DNA of 64,000 nucleotides from Schaalia odontolytica (GTDB taxonomy: Bacteria > Actinomycetota > Actinomycetes > Actinomycetales > Actinomycetaceae). The notes below the pieces were generated by a model that was not told the DNA's origin, made no database searches, and saw only the letters and a program-made list of their open reading frames with translations. Every line of letters begins with the position of its first letter. The stretch's first letter is position 1. The translations under genes and the position numbers were made by a program. Shown piece by piece: positions 45,593 to 53,487 of this stretch. The stretch covers positions 2,294,001 to 2,358,000 of the forward strand of contig NZ_CP102197.1 of the NCBI RefSeq assembly GCF_024584435.1. Direction: 5' to 3'.

Positions 45593-45636
45593 GGGCGGTG
45601 CCCCCGCACGGTTCTCCCGGTCTGGGCGCCTCGTCT

Positions 45637-46140
45637 CTAGCGGTAGTTGACGAATTGAAGGGCGACGTCCAGCTCCTCGCCCTTGGGGCCCTTAAGGAGC
45701 GCGATGACGGCCTGGAGGTCGTCGCGCGACTTGGAGGACACGCGCAGTTCGTCGCCCTGGATCTGGGCCTTGACTCCCTTGGGTCCCTCCTCGCGGATGA
45801 GCTTGGAGATCTTCTTGGCGCTCTCCTGCGGGATGCCCTCCTTGAGGGGGCAGGCGAGCTTGTAGAGCTTTCCGGATGCCTTGGGTTCGCGGTCCTTGTA
45901 GTCGAGGACCTTCAGGGAGAGGCCGCGTCGGATCAGCTTGGACTGCAGCACGTCGAGGATCGCGAGAACGCGCGAGGCCGAGTTCGCCTCCATGGTGATC
46001 GTGTCCCCGCTGAGGGTGATCGCCGCGTCGACGCCTCGAAAGTCGTAGCGGTTGGCGATCTCCTTGGCGGTCTGGTTGACGGCGTTGTCGACCTCTTGGC
46101 GGTCGAGCTTGGAGACGACGTCGAAGGAGGAGTCGGCCAT
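45637..46140 (-). CDS. yajQ: YajQ-family nucleotide-binding protein
   Basis: A 167-residue cytoplasmic protein of the YajQ (DUF520) family, two ferredoxin-like domains that bind nucleotides. Some members bind cyclic di-[23 protein letters not shown] at the start, IANRYDFRG (about 29-37) and the C-terminal LQFVNYR are diagnostic. ATG 46140 follows AAAGGTGA. The extra three residues from 46149 are unlikely. It is convergent with htpX. Confidence 0.95.
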   Translation of the reverse strand: MADSSFDVVSKLDRQEVDNAVNQTAKEIANRYDFRGVDAAITLSGDTITMEANSASRVLAILDVLQSKLIRRGLSLKVLDYKDREPKASGKLYKLACPLKEGIPQESAKKISKLIREEGPKGVKAQIQGDELRVSSKSRDDLQAVIALLKGPKGEELDVALQFVNYR

Positions 46141-46182
46141 GAGAGTCACCTTTCGTTGATATTTCGCCAGTCGGCCTTCCGA

Positions 46183-46213
46183 TTGGCGTTGGAAGCTATT
46201 TTAGTGCTATTCT
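46183..46213 (+). promoter_or_regulatory. Candidate promoter of the tRNA-Tyr/Thr/Met region
   Basis: TTGGCG (46183-46188), 19 bp, TATTCT (46208-46213), about 26 bp upstream of tRNA-Tyr. The AT-rich patch stands out against its surroundings. Confidence 0.4.
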
Positions 46214-46239
46214 TTCACGGCACCGCGAGAGCGGCGCGC

Positions 46240-46321
46240 GGCAGGTTACCAAAGCGGCCAAATGGATCTGACTGTAAATCAGACGCTTCGTGCTTCGGGG
46301 GTTCGAATCCCTCACCTGCCA
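46240..46321 (+). tRNA. tRNA-Tyr (GTA)
   Basis: The acceptor stem GGCAGGT pairs with ACCTGCC, with discriminator A. The anticodon loop CTGTAAA reads GTA. A long variable arm (around CGCTTCGTGCTTCG) is present, as in bacterial class II tRNA-Tyr. The T-arm is GGGGGTTCGAATCCCTC. CCA is not encoded. Confidence 0.95.
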
Positions 46322-46416
46322 CAGACTCGCTGGTTCCAGTGAGTGACGCCTGTGATGTCATTCTCAGGCTCCGGGATTGCCTCGGCACGCGGAGATGGGA
46401 TAGGCTTTCCGGCGTT

Positions 46417-46489
46417 GCCCCGATAGCTCAGTAGGCAGAGCGTCTCCATGGTAAGGAGAAGGTCAAGGGTTCGATTCCCTTTCGGGGCT
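46417..46489 (+). tRNA. tRNA-Thr (GGT)
   Basis: The acceptor GCCCCGA pairs with TCGGGGC, with discriminator T. The anticodon stem TCTCC/GGAGA encloses ATGGTAA with anticodon GGT. The T-arm is AGGGTTCGATTCCCT. CCA is not encoded. Confidence 0.95.
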
Positions 46490-46516
46490 CCGGTTGCGGA
46501 CTCGTCCGCTTCCGGC

Positions 46517-46593
46517 GGCGGGGTAGCTCAGCTGGTCAGAGCGCACGACTCATAATCGTGAGGTCGCGGGTTCGAGCCCCGCCCCCGCTACCA
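46517..46593 (+). tRNA. tRNA-Met (CAT), elongator type
   Basis: The acceptor GGCGGGG pairs with CCCCGCT (one G-T pair), and CCA is encoded at 46591-46593. The anticodon loop CTCATAA reads CAT. The body resembles elongator tRNA-Met more than initiator, since the first base pair is formed. A lysidine-modified tRNA-Ile is the alternative for a CAT anticodon. Confidence 0.9.
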
Positions 46594-46645
46594 ACTCTTT
46601 ATCCGACAGGTCGCATAGCGACGAAACTAAGCGAGGGAAACAACC

Positions 46646-46816
46646 GTGGCAAGCAAGTCCCAGGACGTTCGCCCCAAGATCACTCTGGCCTGCTCGGAGT
46701 GCAAGGAGCGCAACTACATCACCAAGAAGAACCGTCGTAACACGCCGGATCGTCTCGAGCTGGCGAAGTACTGCCCGCGCTGCCACAAGTCGACGGCGCA
46801 CCGCGAGACCCGCTGA
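46646..46816 (+). CDS. rpmG: 50S ribosomal protein L33
   Basis: A 56-residue large-subunit protein starting with GTG 46646 behind GCGAGGGAAA. The zinc-ribbon Cys pairs are visible in [11 protein letters not shown] (about 14-24) and [10 protein letters not shown] (about 41-50), so this is the zinc-binding (C+) form. [17 protein letters not shown] is the L33 core. It follows tRNA-Thr and tRNA-Met, as in many actinobacteria, and ends at a terminator. Confidence 0.97.
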   Translation: MASKSQDVRPKITLACSECKERNYITKKNRRNTPDRLELAKYCPRCHKSTAHRETR

Positions 46817-46833
46817 CCGCTTCTCGTCTCAAG

Positions 46834-46868
46834 ACCCCGAGGAACTGTTGTTCCCCGGGGTTCTTTGT
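46834..46868 (+). terminator. Intrinsic terminator after rpmG
   Basis: ACCCCGAGGAAC pairs with GTTCCCCGGGGT (one A-C mismatch), loop TGTT, followed by TCTTTGTCT. A classical stem plus T-rich tract 17 bp after the stop. Confidence 0.85.
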
Positions 46869-46891
46869 CTGTGCGCCGTCCCGCCCTGTCC

Positions 46892-46897
46892 TATCAT
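46892..46897 (+). promoter_or_regulatory. -10 box TATCAT, leaderless start of sialidase
   Basis: TATCAT, 6 nt, ATG 46904. No Shine-Dalgarno sequence. Confidence 0.55.
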
Positions 46898-46903
46898 GGT
46901 CGA

Positions 46904-47938
46904 ATGATCGCACGTGTTGAAGCCCGCAGGATCGTCGCTCCCCTCGGCGAGGGCGAGGCGCGCATCCCCGCTCTGGCTCGCCTGGGGGACGCAAGGACGG
47001 TGCTGTTCTACGACGAGCGGCCCGCTCCCGCCAGCGGAGAGGGTTCCGACTTCAACGGGCTGACCATGGCCTCGGACCTGCCCAACCCGAACCGGATCAG
47101 GTGGATGGAGCGCCGCGGGAGCGGGCTGTGGTCTGAGGCGCGCCCGCTGCCGCAGGGGGCGCCCCCGGTGTCCTCGGACGCGTGCGTGGGCGTGGACGGT
47201 GACGGGCTCGTACACCTCGCCTTCGCCTCGTCGGAGGGTGCCGTGGGCTACATGGACTCGCGCCGCCGCGGTGAGCGCCTGCGCGCCTGGTGGGCGTGGG
47301 GGAGGGGGCCGGAGGAGCTGGCCTACGCTGACGTGACCAATGCGCTCTACGAGGCGACGGGCGCGGACGCCCTCTTTGCGACGTCGGGGGCAACCGCGAC
47401 GGTTGACGGGGCGGTCGCCCTACCCTATGTCGTGCGCGTCGGAAGCGAGACGCACGTGCGCGTCGTTGGCGCGCGCGGCGGCCGGTTGGAGTGGGTGTCG
47501 GATCCGCTCGCGGGTGGGGACGGTGTCCTCCTGGATGAGACGACCGTGAGCGTGTGGGACGGGCGTCTCGTTGCCTGCTGCCGGATTCAGGGCTTCGAGG
47601 GGCGCGGCTCGGGAGCGCGCTACCTCGCGTGGGGCGACGGGCAGAGCTGGGAGGGTGGGCGCCTGTGGGAGCTCGAGGACCCGGGGTGCAACGCGCGCCT
47701 CGTCCGTGACCTCCTCGTGCATCCGCATTCGCGTCGCGCCCGCCGCGCCGGCGCCCTCGTGCGGCTCGCGCCCCCGTGGGAGGAGGGCATGAGCGCCGAG
47801 GTGCTCGCCTCCTTCGGCGAGGGCGGCTTCGGCTATAGCGACATGGCCCTGGCCGGGCGCGAGCTGCTCGTGGTCTTCGAGCGCGACCGGGGCCTGTGGG
47901 AGGCGACGCTGCCGACCTCCGGCGTGCTCGGTGAGTGA
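46904..47938 (+). CDS. Exo-alpha-sialidase (GH33-like), no signal peptide
   Basis: Removes terminal sialic acid from glycans. The 344-residue beta-propeller shows the bacterial sialidase signatures: an RIP-type first arginine (EARIPALARLG, about 18-28), ASDLPNPNRIRWM (about 55-67), the Glu/Arg region LDETTVSVWDGRLVACCR (about 211-228), and the catalytic Tyr in GGFGYSDMAL (about 309-318). Only weak Asp-boxes remain. There is no N-terminal hydrophobic signal, so the enzyme should be cytoplasmic and may act on imported short sialosides. It precedes the NanR-like regulator, convergently, and the sialic acid importer. Family assignment rests on motifs only. Confidence 0.8.
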   Translation: MIARVEARRIVAPLGEGEARIPALARLGDARTVLFYDERPAPASGEGSDFNGLTMASDLPNPNRIRWMERRGSGLWSEARPLPQGAPPVSSDACVGVDGDGLVHLAFASSEGAVGYMDSRRRGERLRAWWAWGRGPEELAYADVTNALYEATGADALFATSGATATVDGAVALPYVVRVGSETHVRVVGARGGRLEWVSDPLAGGDGVLLDETTVSVWDGRLVACCRIQGFEGRGSGARYLAWGDGQSWEGGRLWELEDPGCNARLVRDLLVHPHSRRARRAGALVRLAPPWEEGMSAEVLASFGEGGFGYSDMALAGRELLVVFERDRGLWEATLPTSGVLGE

Positions 47939-47953
47939 GCTCGGCGGGAGGGG

Positions 47954-48718
47954 TCAGCGGCCCTCGATGATTGCCAAGAGTGGGGCGTAGTGCGCGTTGA
48001 CCGCCTCGACGTAGGCGCCGATCTCGCCGGCCTCGCAGGCGCGCAGGATCGCGGCGTGTGCGTCGGCGGCGTCCTCCATCTCCTGGCGCGACGCGGCCGC
48101 CAGCTGCGGGGTGACGTTTTGATGCACCAGCCACATGGCGGCGACCAGCTGATGCATGAGGTCGTTGTTCAGGTAGGCCAGCAGGCCCGAGTGGAAGGCG
48201 ATGTCCTGATCCAGGTAGGTGGCGCCCTCGCGCGCCTGCGAGGTCATGACGTCCACGAGCTCCCACAGGTGCGGGTTCGTGGTTCCTTTCATGGCGCGCG
48301 TGAGGGGCAGCGCGATCCCCAGGTCGAGGGCGTGGCGCGTTTCGACGATGGAGTGCAGGGATTGGATGCCGTTGGCCGCGTCGAGGGAGGCGCGCAGGAT
48401 GAGGGTTTCGACCAGCGGCTGCATCGACATGTTGCCCACGTAGGATCCGGATCCCTGGCGGACCGTCACGATGTCGAGCGCCTCGAGTCGGCGTAGAGCC
48501 TCGCGCACTGAGGAACGTGACACACCCAGGTCGGTGCACAGGGCGGACTCGGTCGGGAGACGGTCTCCGGAGTGTAGCCCGTGGCGCAGCATGTAGGACT
48601 TGATTGCGTCCATCGTTACCGAGGATCGCGTATCAATTGGTGTTGGTTCGATCTTATTGCGATCGGACGTTGCGGAATATTGAGCTGTTATCGCTTGCAC
48701 AGATTTGTCTGACAACAT
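47954..48718 (-). CDS. nanR: GntR/FadR-family regulator, probable sialic acid repressor
   Basis: A 254-residue transcription factor: an N-terminal winged HTH (about 33-97) containing GDRLPTESALCTDLGVSRSS and VREALRRLEALDIV, and a helical FCD ligand domain (about 110-250) with the metal-ligand-type AIVxH-like segments. Start ATG 48718 lies 6 nt behind TATACT (leaderless), which excludes a 70-residue upstream extension. It is divergent from the importer operon, and a palindrome TTGTCTGACAA covers its first codons and the operon promoter, so it probably represses both. The position between sialidase and importer matches NanR of Corynebacterium as I recall. The name is inferred from context. Confidence 0.8.
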   Translation of the reverse strand: MLSDKSVQAITAQYSATSDRNKIEPTPIDTRSSVTMDAIKSYMLRHGLHSGDRLPTESALCTDLGVSRSSVREALRRLEALDIVTVRQGSGSYVGNMSMQPLVETLILRASLDAANGIQSLHSIVETRHALDLGIALPLTRAMKGTTNPHLWELVDVMTSQAREGATYLDQDIAFHSGLLAYLNNDLMHQLVAAMWLVHQNVTPQLAAASRQEMEDAADAHAAILRACEAGEIGAYVEAVNAHYAPLLAIIEGR

Positions 48719-48723
48719 ATGAT
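48695..48723 (+). promoter_or_regulatory. Promoter of the sialic acid importer operon
   Basis: TTGCAC (48695-48700), a 17-bp spacer and TATGAT (48718-48723) form the best sigma-A-type promoter in the window. It gives about 55 nt of leader before ATG 48786. Confidence 0.65.
48705..48715. promoter_or_regulatory. Probable NanR operator TTGTCTGACAA
   Basis: An 11-bp palindrome (TTGTC/GACAA) matching the TNGTNNNACNA pattern of FadR-subfamily regulators. It lies inside the spacer of the importer promoter and covers codons 2-5 of the leaderless regulator gene, so one bound dimer could block both directions. Confidence 0.6.
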
Positions 48724-48724
48724 C

Positions 48725-48730
48725 AGTATA
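48725..48730 (-). promoter_or_regulatory. -10 box TATACT, leaderless start of nanR
   Basis: TATACT on the minus strand, 6 nt, ATG 48718. No Shine-Dalgarno sequence. Confidence 0.6.
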
Positions 48731-48785
48731 GCGAGCGGAACAAAAGAACCGCACGTCCCAATTCTCGAAGATGAGGAGCGAGAAC

Positions 48786-50354
48786 ATGCGAATGAGCAAA
48801 CACTTCGCAACCGGCGCCGCGCTGACCGCGGCCGCCGCCATGGTCCTGACCGCGTGCGGCGGCGGGTCCTCCACCTCGAACGGTTCCGGCGGTGCCGATG
48901 CCTCCGGCGGTCCCAAGGGGACCGTCACGGCCGGCGTCGCCTACGAGACCACCGACTACGGGCCGATCACCACCTCGGCGCTCGGCATGGGAGCGAACTG
49001 GCAGGTCCTCGAGGGCCTGTACCGCTTCAACATGGCCGACTACTCCGTCAGCCCCGCGCTGGCCGCCGGCGACCCCGTGAAGGTCTCCGACACCGAGTAC
49101 GAGGTGAGCCTGCGCGAGGGCGCGAAGTTCTCCGACGGCACCCCCGTGACCGCCGCCGACGTCGTCAGCTCCTACGAGCGCGCCACCTCCGAAAAGTCCA
49201 TCTACCGCCAGTTCTTCACCTTCGTCGACTCCGTGAGCGCGAAGGACGACACGACGGTCACCATCACCCTCAAGCACCCCTTCGCCAACCTCAAGGAGCG
49301 CTTCGTCAACGTCCGCGTTGTCCCCTCCTCCATGGACGAGGACTCCCTGAAGGCCAAGCCGGTCGGCTCGGGCCCCTACAAGTACGAGACGATCACGGCC
49401 ACCGAGATCACCGCCGTCCCCAACGAGAACTACACCGGTAACGAGCCGGCCAAGGTCGCCACCCTGAAGTGGCAGGCCCTCAAGGACGACTCGGCCCGCC
49501 TCGCCGCAGCGATCGGCGGAACGATCGACGTCATGGAGGCCGTGCCCGCCTCGACTCAGGACCAGCTCAAGAACGTCGGCTGGAACGTCGAGTCCAAGCC
49601 CGGCTACGGCAACCCCTTCATGATGTTCAACACGCGCAAGGCCCCCTTCGACAAGCCCGAGGTGCGCCGCGCGTTCCTGAAGGCCATCGACAAGCAGAAG
49701 CTGATCAGCTCCGCGCTCGACGGCCAGGCCGTCGAGGCCACCTCCTTCCTGCCCGAGGCCAACCCCGCCTACAAGAAGCCCGCAACCGACCTGTCCTACG
49801 ACAAGGCGGCCGCGACCAAGCTCCTGAGCGACGCCGGCGTCTCCGGCCTGGAGATCAACCTCGTGACGACGGACCACCCGTGGGTCCTCAACCTGGTTCC
49901 CCAGATCAAGTCCGACCTCGAGGCGCTCGGCGTGAAGGTCAACCACACGCAGATGGCTTCCTCCGACCTGTACTCCAACGTCGCCGACGTGGACAGCCCC
50001 ACCTACGACGTCATCCTCGCCCCCGGTGATCCCTCGGTCTTCGGCGTGGATCCGGGCATCATCATCTCCTGGTGGAACGGCGACAACGTGTGGACCAAGA
50101 AGCGCGACGGCTGGCAGGAGTCCGATCCCGAGTCCTTCGCCAAGCTGCAGTCCATCATGGACGAGGCCGTCCAGCTCGAGGGCGACGCCGCCAAGGCCAA
50201 GTGGGGCGAGGCACAGGACCTTCTCGCCGAGAAGACCGTCCTGTACCCCCTCGTCTTCCGCAACATGATCACCGGATCCAACCCGAAGAAGGTGGATGGT
50301 TTCCAGGCGATCTCCTCCACCGGCCTGCAGCTGCTCGGTGTGAGCGCAAAGTAA
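48786..50354 (+). CDS. ABC transporter substrate-binding lipoprotein (family 5), probable sialic acid binder
   Basis: Captures the substrate outside the cell for the importer encoded next. The 522-residue protein has a lipoprotein signal with lipobox LTAC (about 21-24) followed by a Gly/Ser linker, then the family 5 (peptide/nickel) fold: LYRFNMADYSVSPALAAG, EVSLREGAKFSDGTPVTAAD (about 103-122) and FNTRKAPFDKPEVRRAFL (about 279-296). Sequence alone would suggest peptides, but nan genes downstream make sialic acid likely, as for SiaE/SatA-type systems. ATG 48786 has GAGGAG 8 nt upstream. ATG 48771 would overlap that site. Confidence 0.85.
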   Translation: MRMSKHFATGAALTAAAAMVLTACGGGSSTSNGSGGADASGGPKGTVTAGVAYETTDYGPITTSALGMGANWQVLEGLYRFNMADYSVSPALAAGDPVKVSDTEYEVSLREGAKFSDGTPVTAADVVSSYERATSEKSIYRQFFTFVDSVSAKDDTTVTITLKHPFANLKERFVNVRVVPSSMDEDSLKAKPVGSGPYKYETITATEITAVPNENYTGNEPAKVATLKWQALKDDSARLAAAIGGTIDVMEAVPASTQDQLKNVGWNVESKPGYGNPFMMFNTRKAPFDKPEVRRAFLKAIDKQKLISSALDGQAVEATSFLPEANPAYKKPATDLSYDKAAATKLLSDAGVSGLEINLVTTDHPWVLNLVPQIKSDLEALGVKVNHTQMASSDLYSNVADVDSPTYDVILAPGDPSVFGVDPGIIISWWNGDNVWTKKRDGWQESDPESFAKLQSIMDEAVQLEGDAAKAKWGEAQDLLAEKTVLYPLVFRNMITGSNPKKVDGFQAISSTGLQLLGVSAK

Positions 50355-50374
50355 GGCCCGCAGGGCCCGGATCG

Positions 50375-50436
50375 AAAGGAGGGGTGGAGCGCCCACCCGT
50401 GAGGCAGACGCCACAGTGGGGCGCCACCCCTCCTTT
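50375..50436 (+). terminator. Large intra-operon hairpin between binding protein and permease
   Basis: AAAGGAGGGGTGG (50375-50387) pairs perfectly over 13 bp with CCACCCCTCCTTT (50424-50436), followed by CCCTTTG. The 36-nt loop could fold further. Probably a partial terminator or mRNA stabiliser that raises binding-protein levels over the permeases. Confidence 0.65.
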
Positions 50437-50472
50437 CCCTTTGCCAAAATCCGCTGAAATGGAGGTCTCGCA

Positions 50473-51426
50473 GTGAATAACCTTCTGCGTCTCATCGGAC
50501 GACGACTGGTGGCCCTGCCGATCATGGTGGTCGGCGTGTCCTTCCTCGTCTTCTTCATCATGTCGCTGTCTCCCATCGACCCGGCCTACTCGGCCCTCGG
50601 CGAGACCGCGACCCCCGAAGCCCTCGAAGAGTACCGGGCGCAGCACGGACTCAACGACTCCTTCTTCGTTCAATACGGCCGCTACCTGTGGAACATGCTC
50701 CACGGCGACCTCGGCACCTACGGTGTCGGAACTTCCAACCACGTCAGCGATCTGGTCGCGCAGGCCCTGCCCGTCACCCTTCAGCTGACCTTCCTGGGCC
50801 TGCTCTTCGCGGTCCTGCTCTCCTTCCCCCTCGGCGTCCTCGCCGCCCTGTACCGCGACCGCTGGCCCGACCAGGTCATCCGCGTCATCTCGGTCATCGG
50901 CATCGGTACCCCCTCCTTCTGGCTGGCAGCCCTGCTGGTCCTCGGGTTCGTCGGCACCCTGCCCGTTTCGGGCCCGCTGCCCGCACTCACCGAAGACCCC
51001 GGCGGATGGTTCCTGCGCATGCTCCTTCCCTCCATCGCTCTGGCGGTGCCCGTCGTCGGTCAGATGACCCGCGTCGTGCGTACGTCGATGGTCGAGGAAC
51101 TGGACCGCGACTACGTGCGCACCGCCATCGGTGGGGGCATTCCGAAGCGAGTCGTCGTCGCGCGCAACGTCCTGCGTAACGCGCTCATCACCCCCGTCAC
51201 CGTGCTCGGCCTGCGCATCGGCTACCTGATGGGCGGCGCGGTCGTCATCGAAATCATCTTCTCCATTGATGGAATGGGCAAGGCGGTCCTCCTCAAGGGC
51301 ATCCAGGAGAACTGGGTGACCCTCGTTCAGGGCGGGGCGCTCGTCGTCGCCATCGCCTTCATCGTCGTCAACATCATCGTCGACATGCTCTACCTGCTCA
51401 TCAATCCGCGAATTAGGTCGGTGTGA
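50473..51426 (+). CDS. ABC transporter permease (DppB type)
   Basis: First membrane subunit of the importer, 317 residues with six helices. The N-terminal RRLVALPIMVVGVSFLVFFI (about 10-29) and the EAA loop VEELDRDYVRTAIGGGIPKR (about 203-222) are typical of the peptide/nickel permease family. GTG 50473 follows GGAGG by 7 nt. One of two permeases. The second is fused to an ATPase in the next gene, 3 bp downstream. Confidence 0.9.
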   Translation: MNNLLRLIGRRLVALPIMVVGVSFLVFFIMSLSPIDPAYSALGETATPEALEEYRAQHGLNDSFFVQYGRYLWNMLHGDLGTYGVGTSNHVSDLVAQALPVTLQLTFLGLLFAVLLSFPLGVLAALYRDRWPDQVIRVISVIGIGTPSFWLAALLVLGFVGTLPVSGPLPALTEDPGGWFLRMLLPSIALAVPVVGQMTRVVRTSMVEELDRDYVRTAIGGGIPKRVVVARNVLRNALITPVTVLGLRIGYLMGGAVVIEIIFSIDGMGKAVLLKGIQENWVTLVQGGALVVAIAFIVVNIIVDMLYLLINPRIRSV

Positions 51427-51429
51427 GGC

Positions 51430-53487
51430 ATGAATCAGAAAGAAAAGCTCACTCGGGTCACCGCGAAGGGCGCGCGCTTCTCTCGCATCGCCGCCATGTC
51501 GCTGGGCTCCAAGATTGCGATGGTCATCCTGGCGCTCGTCGTCCTCGTCTCGATCCTGGCACCCCTGATCTCCCCATACGCTCCCGATGACATCTCGGAC
51601 AAGTGGCTCTCTCCCTCCGCCGCCCACCTCTTCGGCACCGACCACGTCGGCCGCGACATCCTTGCCCGCGTCCTGTACGGCGGCCGCTTCTCGCTGCTGA
51701 TCGGCCTGTGCTCCACCATCGTCGCCCTGTTCTTCGGCGCGATCATCGGCTCTATCGCCGCGGTCGTGCGCAAGAGCCTTTCCGAGGCGATCATGCGAGT
51801 CATGGACATCGTCATGGCGGTGCCCGGCATCGCCATGGCGGCCGTCTCCGTGCTGGTCTTCGGCCGCACGCTGTCCAAGTCGGGAAATACGACCGGCCTC
51901 GTATTCGTCATCATCTGCTCGATCGCCTTCGTCTACATCCCGCAGCTGTCGCGCGTCGTGCGCGCGAACGTGATGGCGGCGTACGGCGAGGACTACGTGC
52001 GCGCGGTCATCGTCTCCGGCGCGCGCGCCCCGTGGATCCTCATCAAGCACGTCATGCGCAACACGGCGGCCCCCGTCCTCGTGTTCGCCACCGTCCTCGT
52101 CGCCGACGCGATCATCCTCGAGGCGTCCCTGACCTTCATCGGCTCGGGCCTCCAGGCAACCACGGTCGCCACGTGGGGCAACGTCCTGTCCGAGGCATCC
52201 TCGAACCTGTCGATTCTGGGAGGCAAGTGGTGGACGGCCTTCTTCCCGGGCCTGTTCATCATGATCACGGTCCTGTGCCTGAACATCCTCTCCGAGGGCA
52301 TCACCGACGCCATGGTCGCAGCCCCCTCCTCGGGTGCCGTCGCCCAAGTCGACAAGGACTCCGACCGCGAGGCCGACAAGCTCCTGCTCGACCCGCGCCG
52401 CGCCTACGCTGAGCAGGCCGAGTCCCTGCAGGCGCGCCTCGACGACCTCCAGGCCGTCGAAGGCAAGCGGATGGACCGATTCGAAGCCGCCTTCGACGAG
52501 GCCCCGCTGCTGGAGGTCAAGGACCTGTGCATCGAGTTTGAGCGCCACGGTGAGGTCAACGTGGTCGATCACGTGTCCTTCAAGGTTCGCCCGGGCGAGA
52601 CGATGGGCCTCGTCGGAGAATCCGGCTGCGGTAAGTCGATCACCGCGCTGACCATCATGGGCCTCATCGACCCGAAGGCCACGATCACCGGCGAGATCCT
52701 CTACCAGGGCGAGGACCTCCTGTCCAAGTCCATCGAGGAACGCCGCGCGATGCTGGGCCACGAGATGGCGATGATCTACCAGGACGCCCTGTCGTCCCTG
52801 AACCCCGCGATGCTGATCAAGGCCCAGATGAAGCAGCTGACCAGCAGGGGAGGCACGCGCAGCGCGGAGGAACTCCTGGACCTCGTGGGCCTGGATCCCA
52901 AGCGCACCCTGGAGTCCTACCCGCACGAACTCTCGGGCGGCCAGCGTCAGCGCGTTCTCATCGCCATGGCCCTGACCCGCGACCCGAAACTCATCATCGC
53001 GGACGAGCCGACCACCGCCCTGGACGTCACCGTCCAGAAGCAGGTCATCGCCCTGCTCAACGAGCTGCGCGAGAAGCTGGGCTTCGCGATGATCTTCGTA
53101 TCCCACGACCTGGCGCTCGTCGCCGAGGTCGCCCACCACATCACCGTGATGTACGCCGGTCAGGTCATCGAGCAGGCGCCCACCAAGGAGCTGCTCACCC
53201 ACCCGACGCACGAGTACACGCGCGGCCTGCTGGGCGCCGTGCTCTCCATCGAGTCTGGTTCCGGGCGGCTCCACCAGGTTCCCGGTACGGTGCCCTCGCC
53301 GCGTGACTTCCCCAAGGGAGACCGCTTCGCCCCCAGGTCCTCGCATCCCGACTACGGATTGGACATCCGGCCGGTCCTCACACCCGTGGGTCCCGAGCAC
53401 GTCTACGCGGCCCTGCCGCCCCGCGACCAGGACGGCGAGAGCGCCGAGGCCGCGAAGGAAACGAACGGTCAGGAGGAAACCCGATGA
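51430..53487 (+). CDS. Fused ABC permease-ATPase (DppC-DppD type)
   Basis: A 685-residue fusion. Residues about 1-300 are a DppC-like permease (FGTDHVGRDILARVLYGGR about 68-86; EAA loop AYGEDYVRAVIVSGARAPW about 184-202). About 300-355 form a charged linker. About 358-640 form an ATPase with Walker A GESGCGKS (about 396-403), signature LSGGQRQR and Walker B LIIADEPTTALD. The C-terminal tail has the oligopeptide-ATPase domain. A similar binding-protein/permease/permease-ATPase/ATPase layout is what I recall for Corynebacterium SiaEFGI. The frame is continuous with no sign of a sequencing join. It overlaps the next ATPase gene by 4 bp. Confidence 0.9.
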   Translation: MNQKEKLTRVTAKGARFSRIAAMSLGSKIAMVILALVVLVSILAPLISPYAPDDISDKWLSPSAAHLFGTDHVGRDILARVLYGGRFSLLIGLCSTIVALFFGAIIGSIAAVVRKSLSEAIMRVMDIVMAVPGIAMAAVSVLVFGRTLSKSGNTTGLVFVIICSIAFVYIPQLSRVVRANVMAAYGEDYVRAVIVSGARAPWILIKHVMRNTAAPVLVFATVLVADAIILEASLTFIGSGLQATTVATWGNVLSEASSNLSILGGKWWTAFFPGLFIMITVLCLNILSEGITDAMVAAPSSGAVAQVDKDSDREADKLLLDPRRAYAEQAESLQARLDDLQAVEGKRMDRFEAAFDEAPLLEVKDLCIEFERHGEVNVVDHVSFKVRPGETMGLVGESGCGKSITALTIMGLIDPKATITGEILYQGEDLLSKSIEERRAMLGHEMAMIYQDALSSLNPAMLIKAQMKQLTSRGGTRSAEELLDLVGLDPKRTLESYPHELSGGQRQRVLIAMALTRDPKLIIADEPTTALDVTVQKQVIALLNELREKLGFAMIFVSHDLALVAEVAHHITVMYAGQVIEQAPTKELLTHPTHEYTRGLLGAVLSIESGSGRLHQVPGTVPSPRDFPKGDRFAPRSSHPDYGLDIRPVLTPVGPEHVYAALPPRDQDGESAEAAKETNGQEETR

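Noticed and set aside
46517..46593. Initiator tRNA-Met
   Set aside because: The first acceptor pair is formed (G-T) and the loop is CTCATAA, as in elongator tRNA-Met. Initiators have an unpaired first position.
52000..53487. Frameshift or assembly join between permease and ATPase
   Set aside because: The reading frame is continuous, the linker codons look normal, and the downstream ATPase starts with a regular ATGA overlap.
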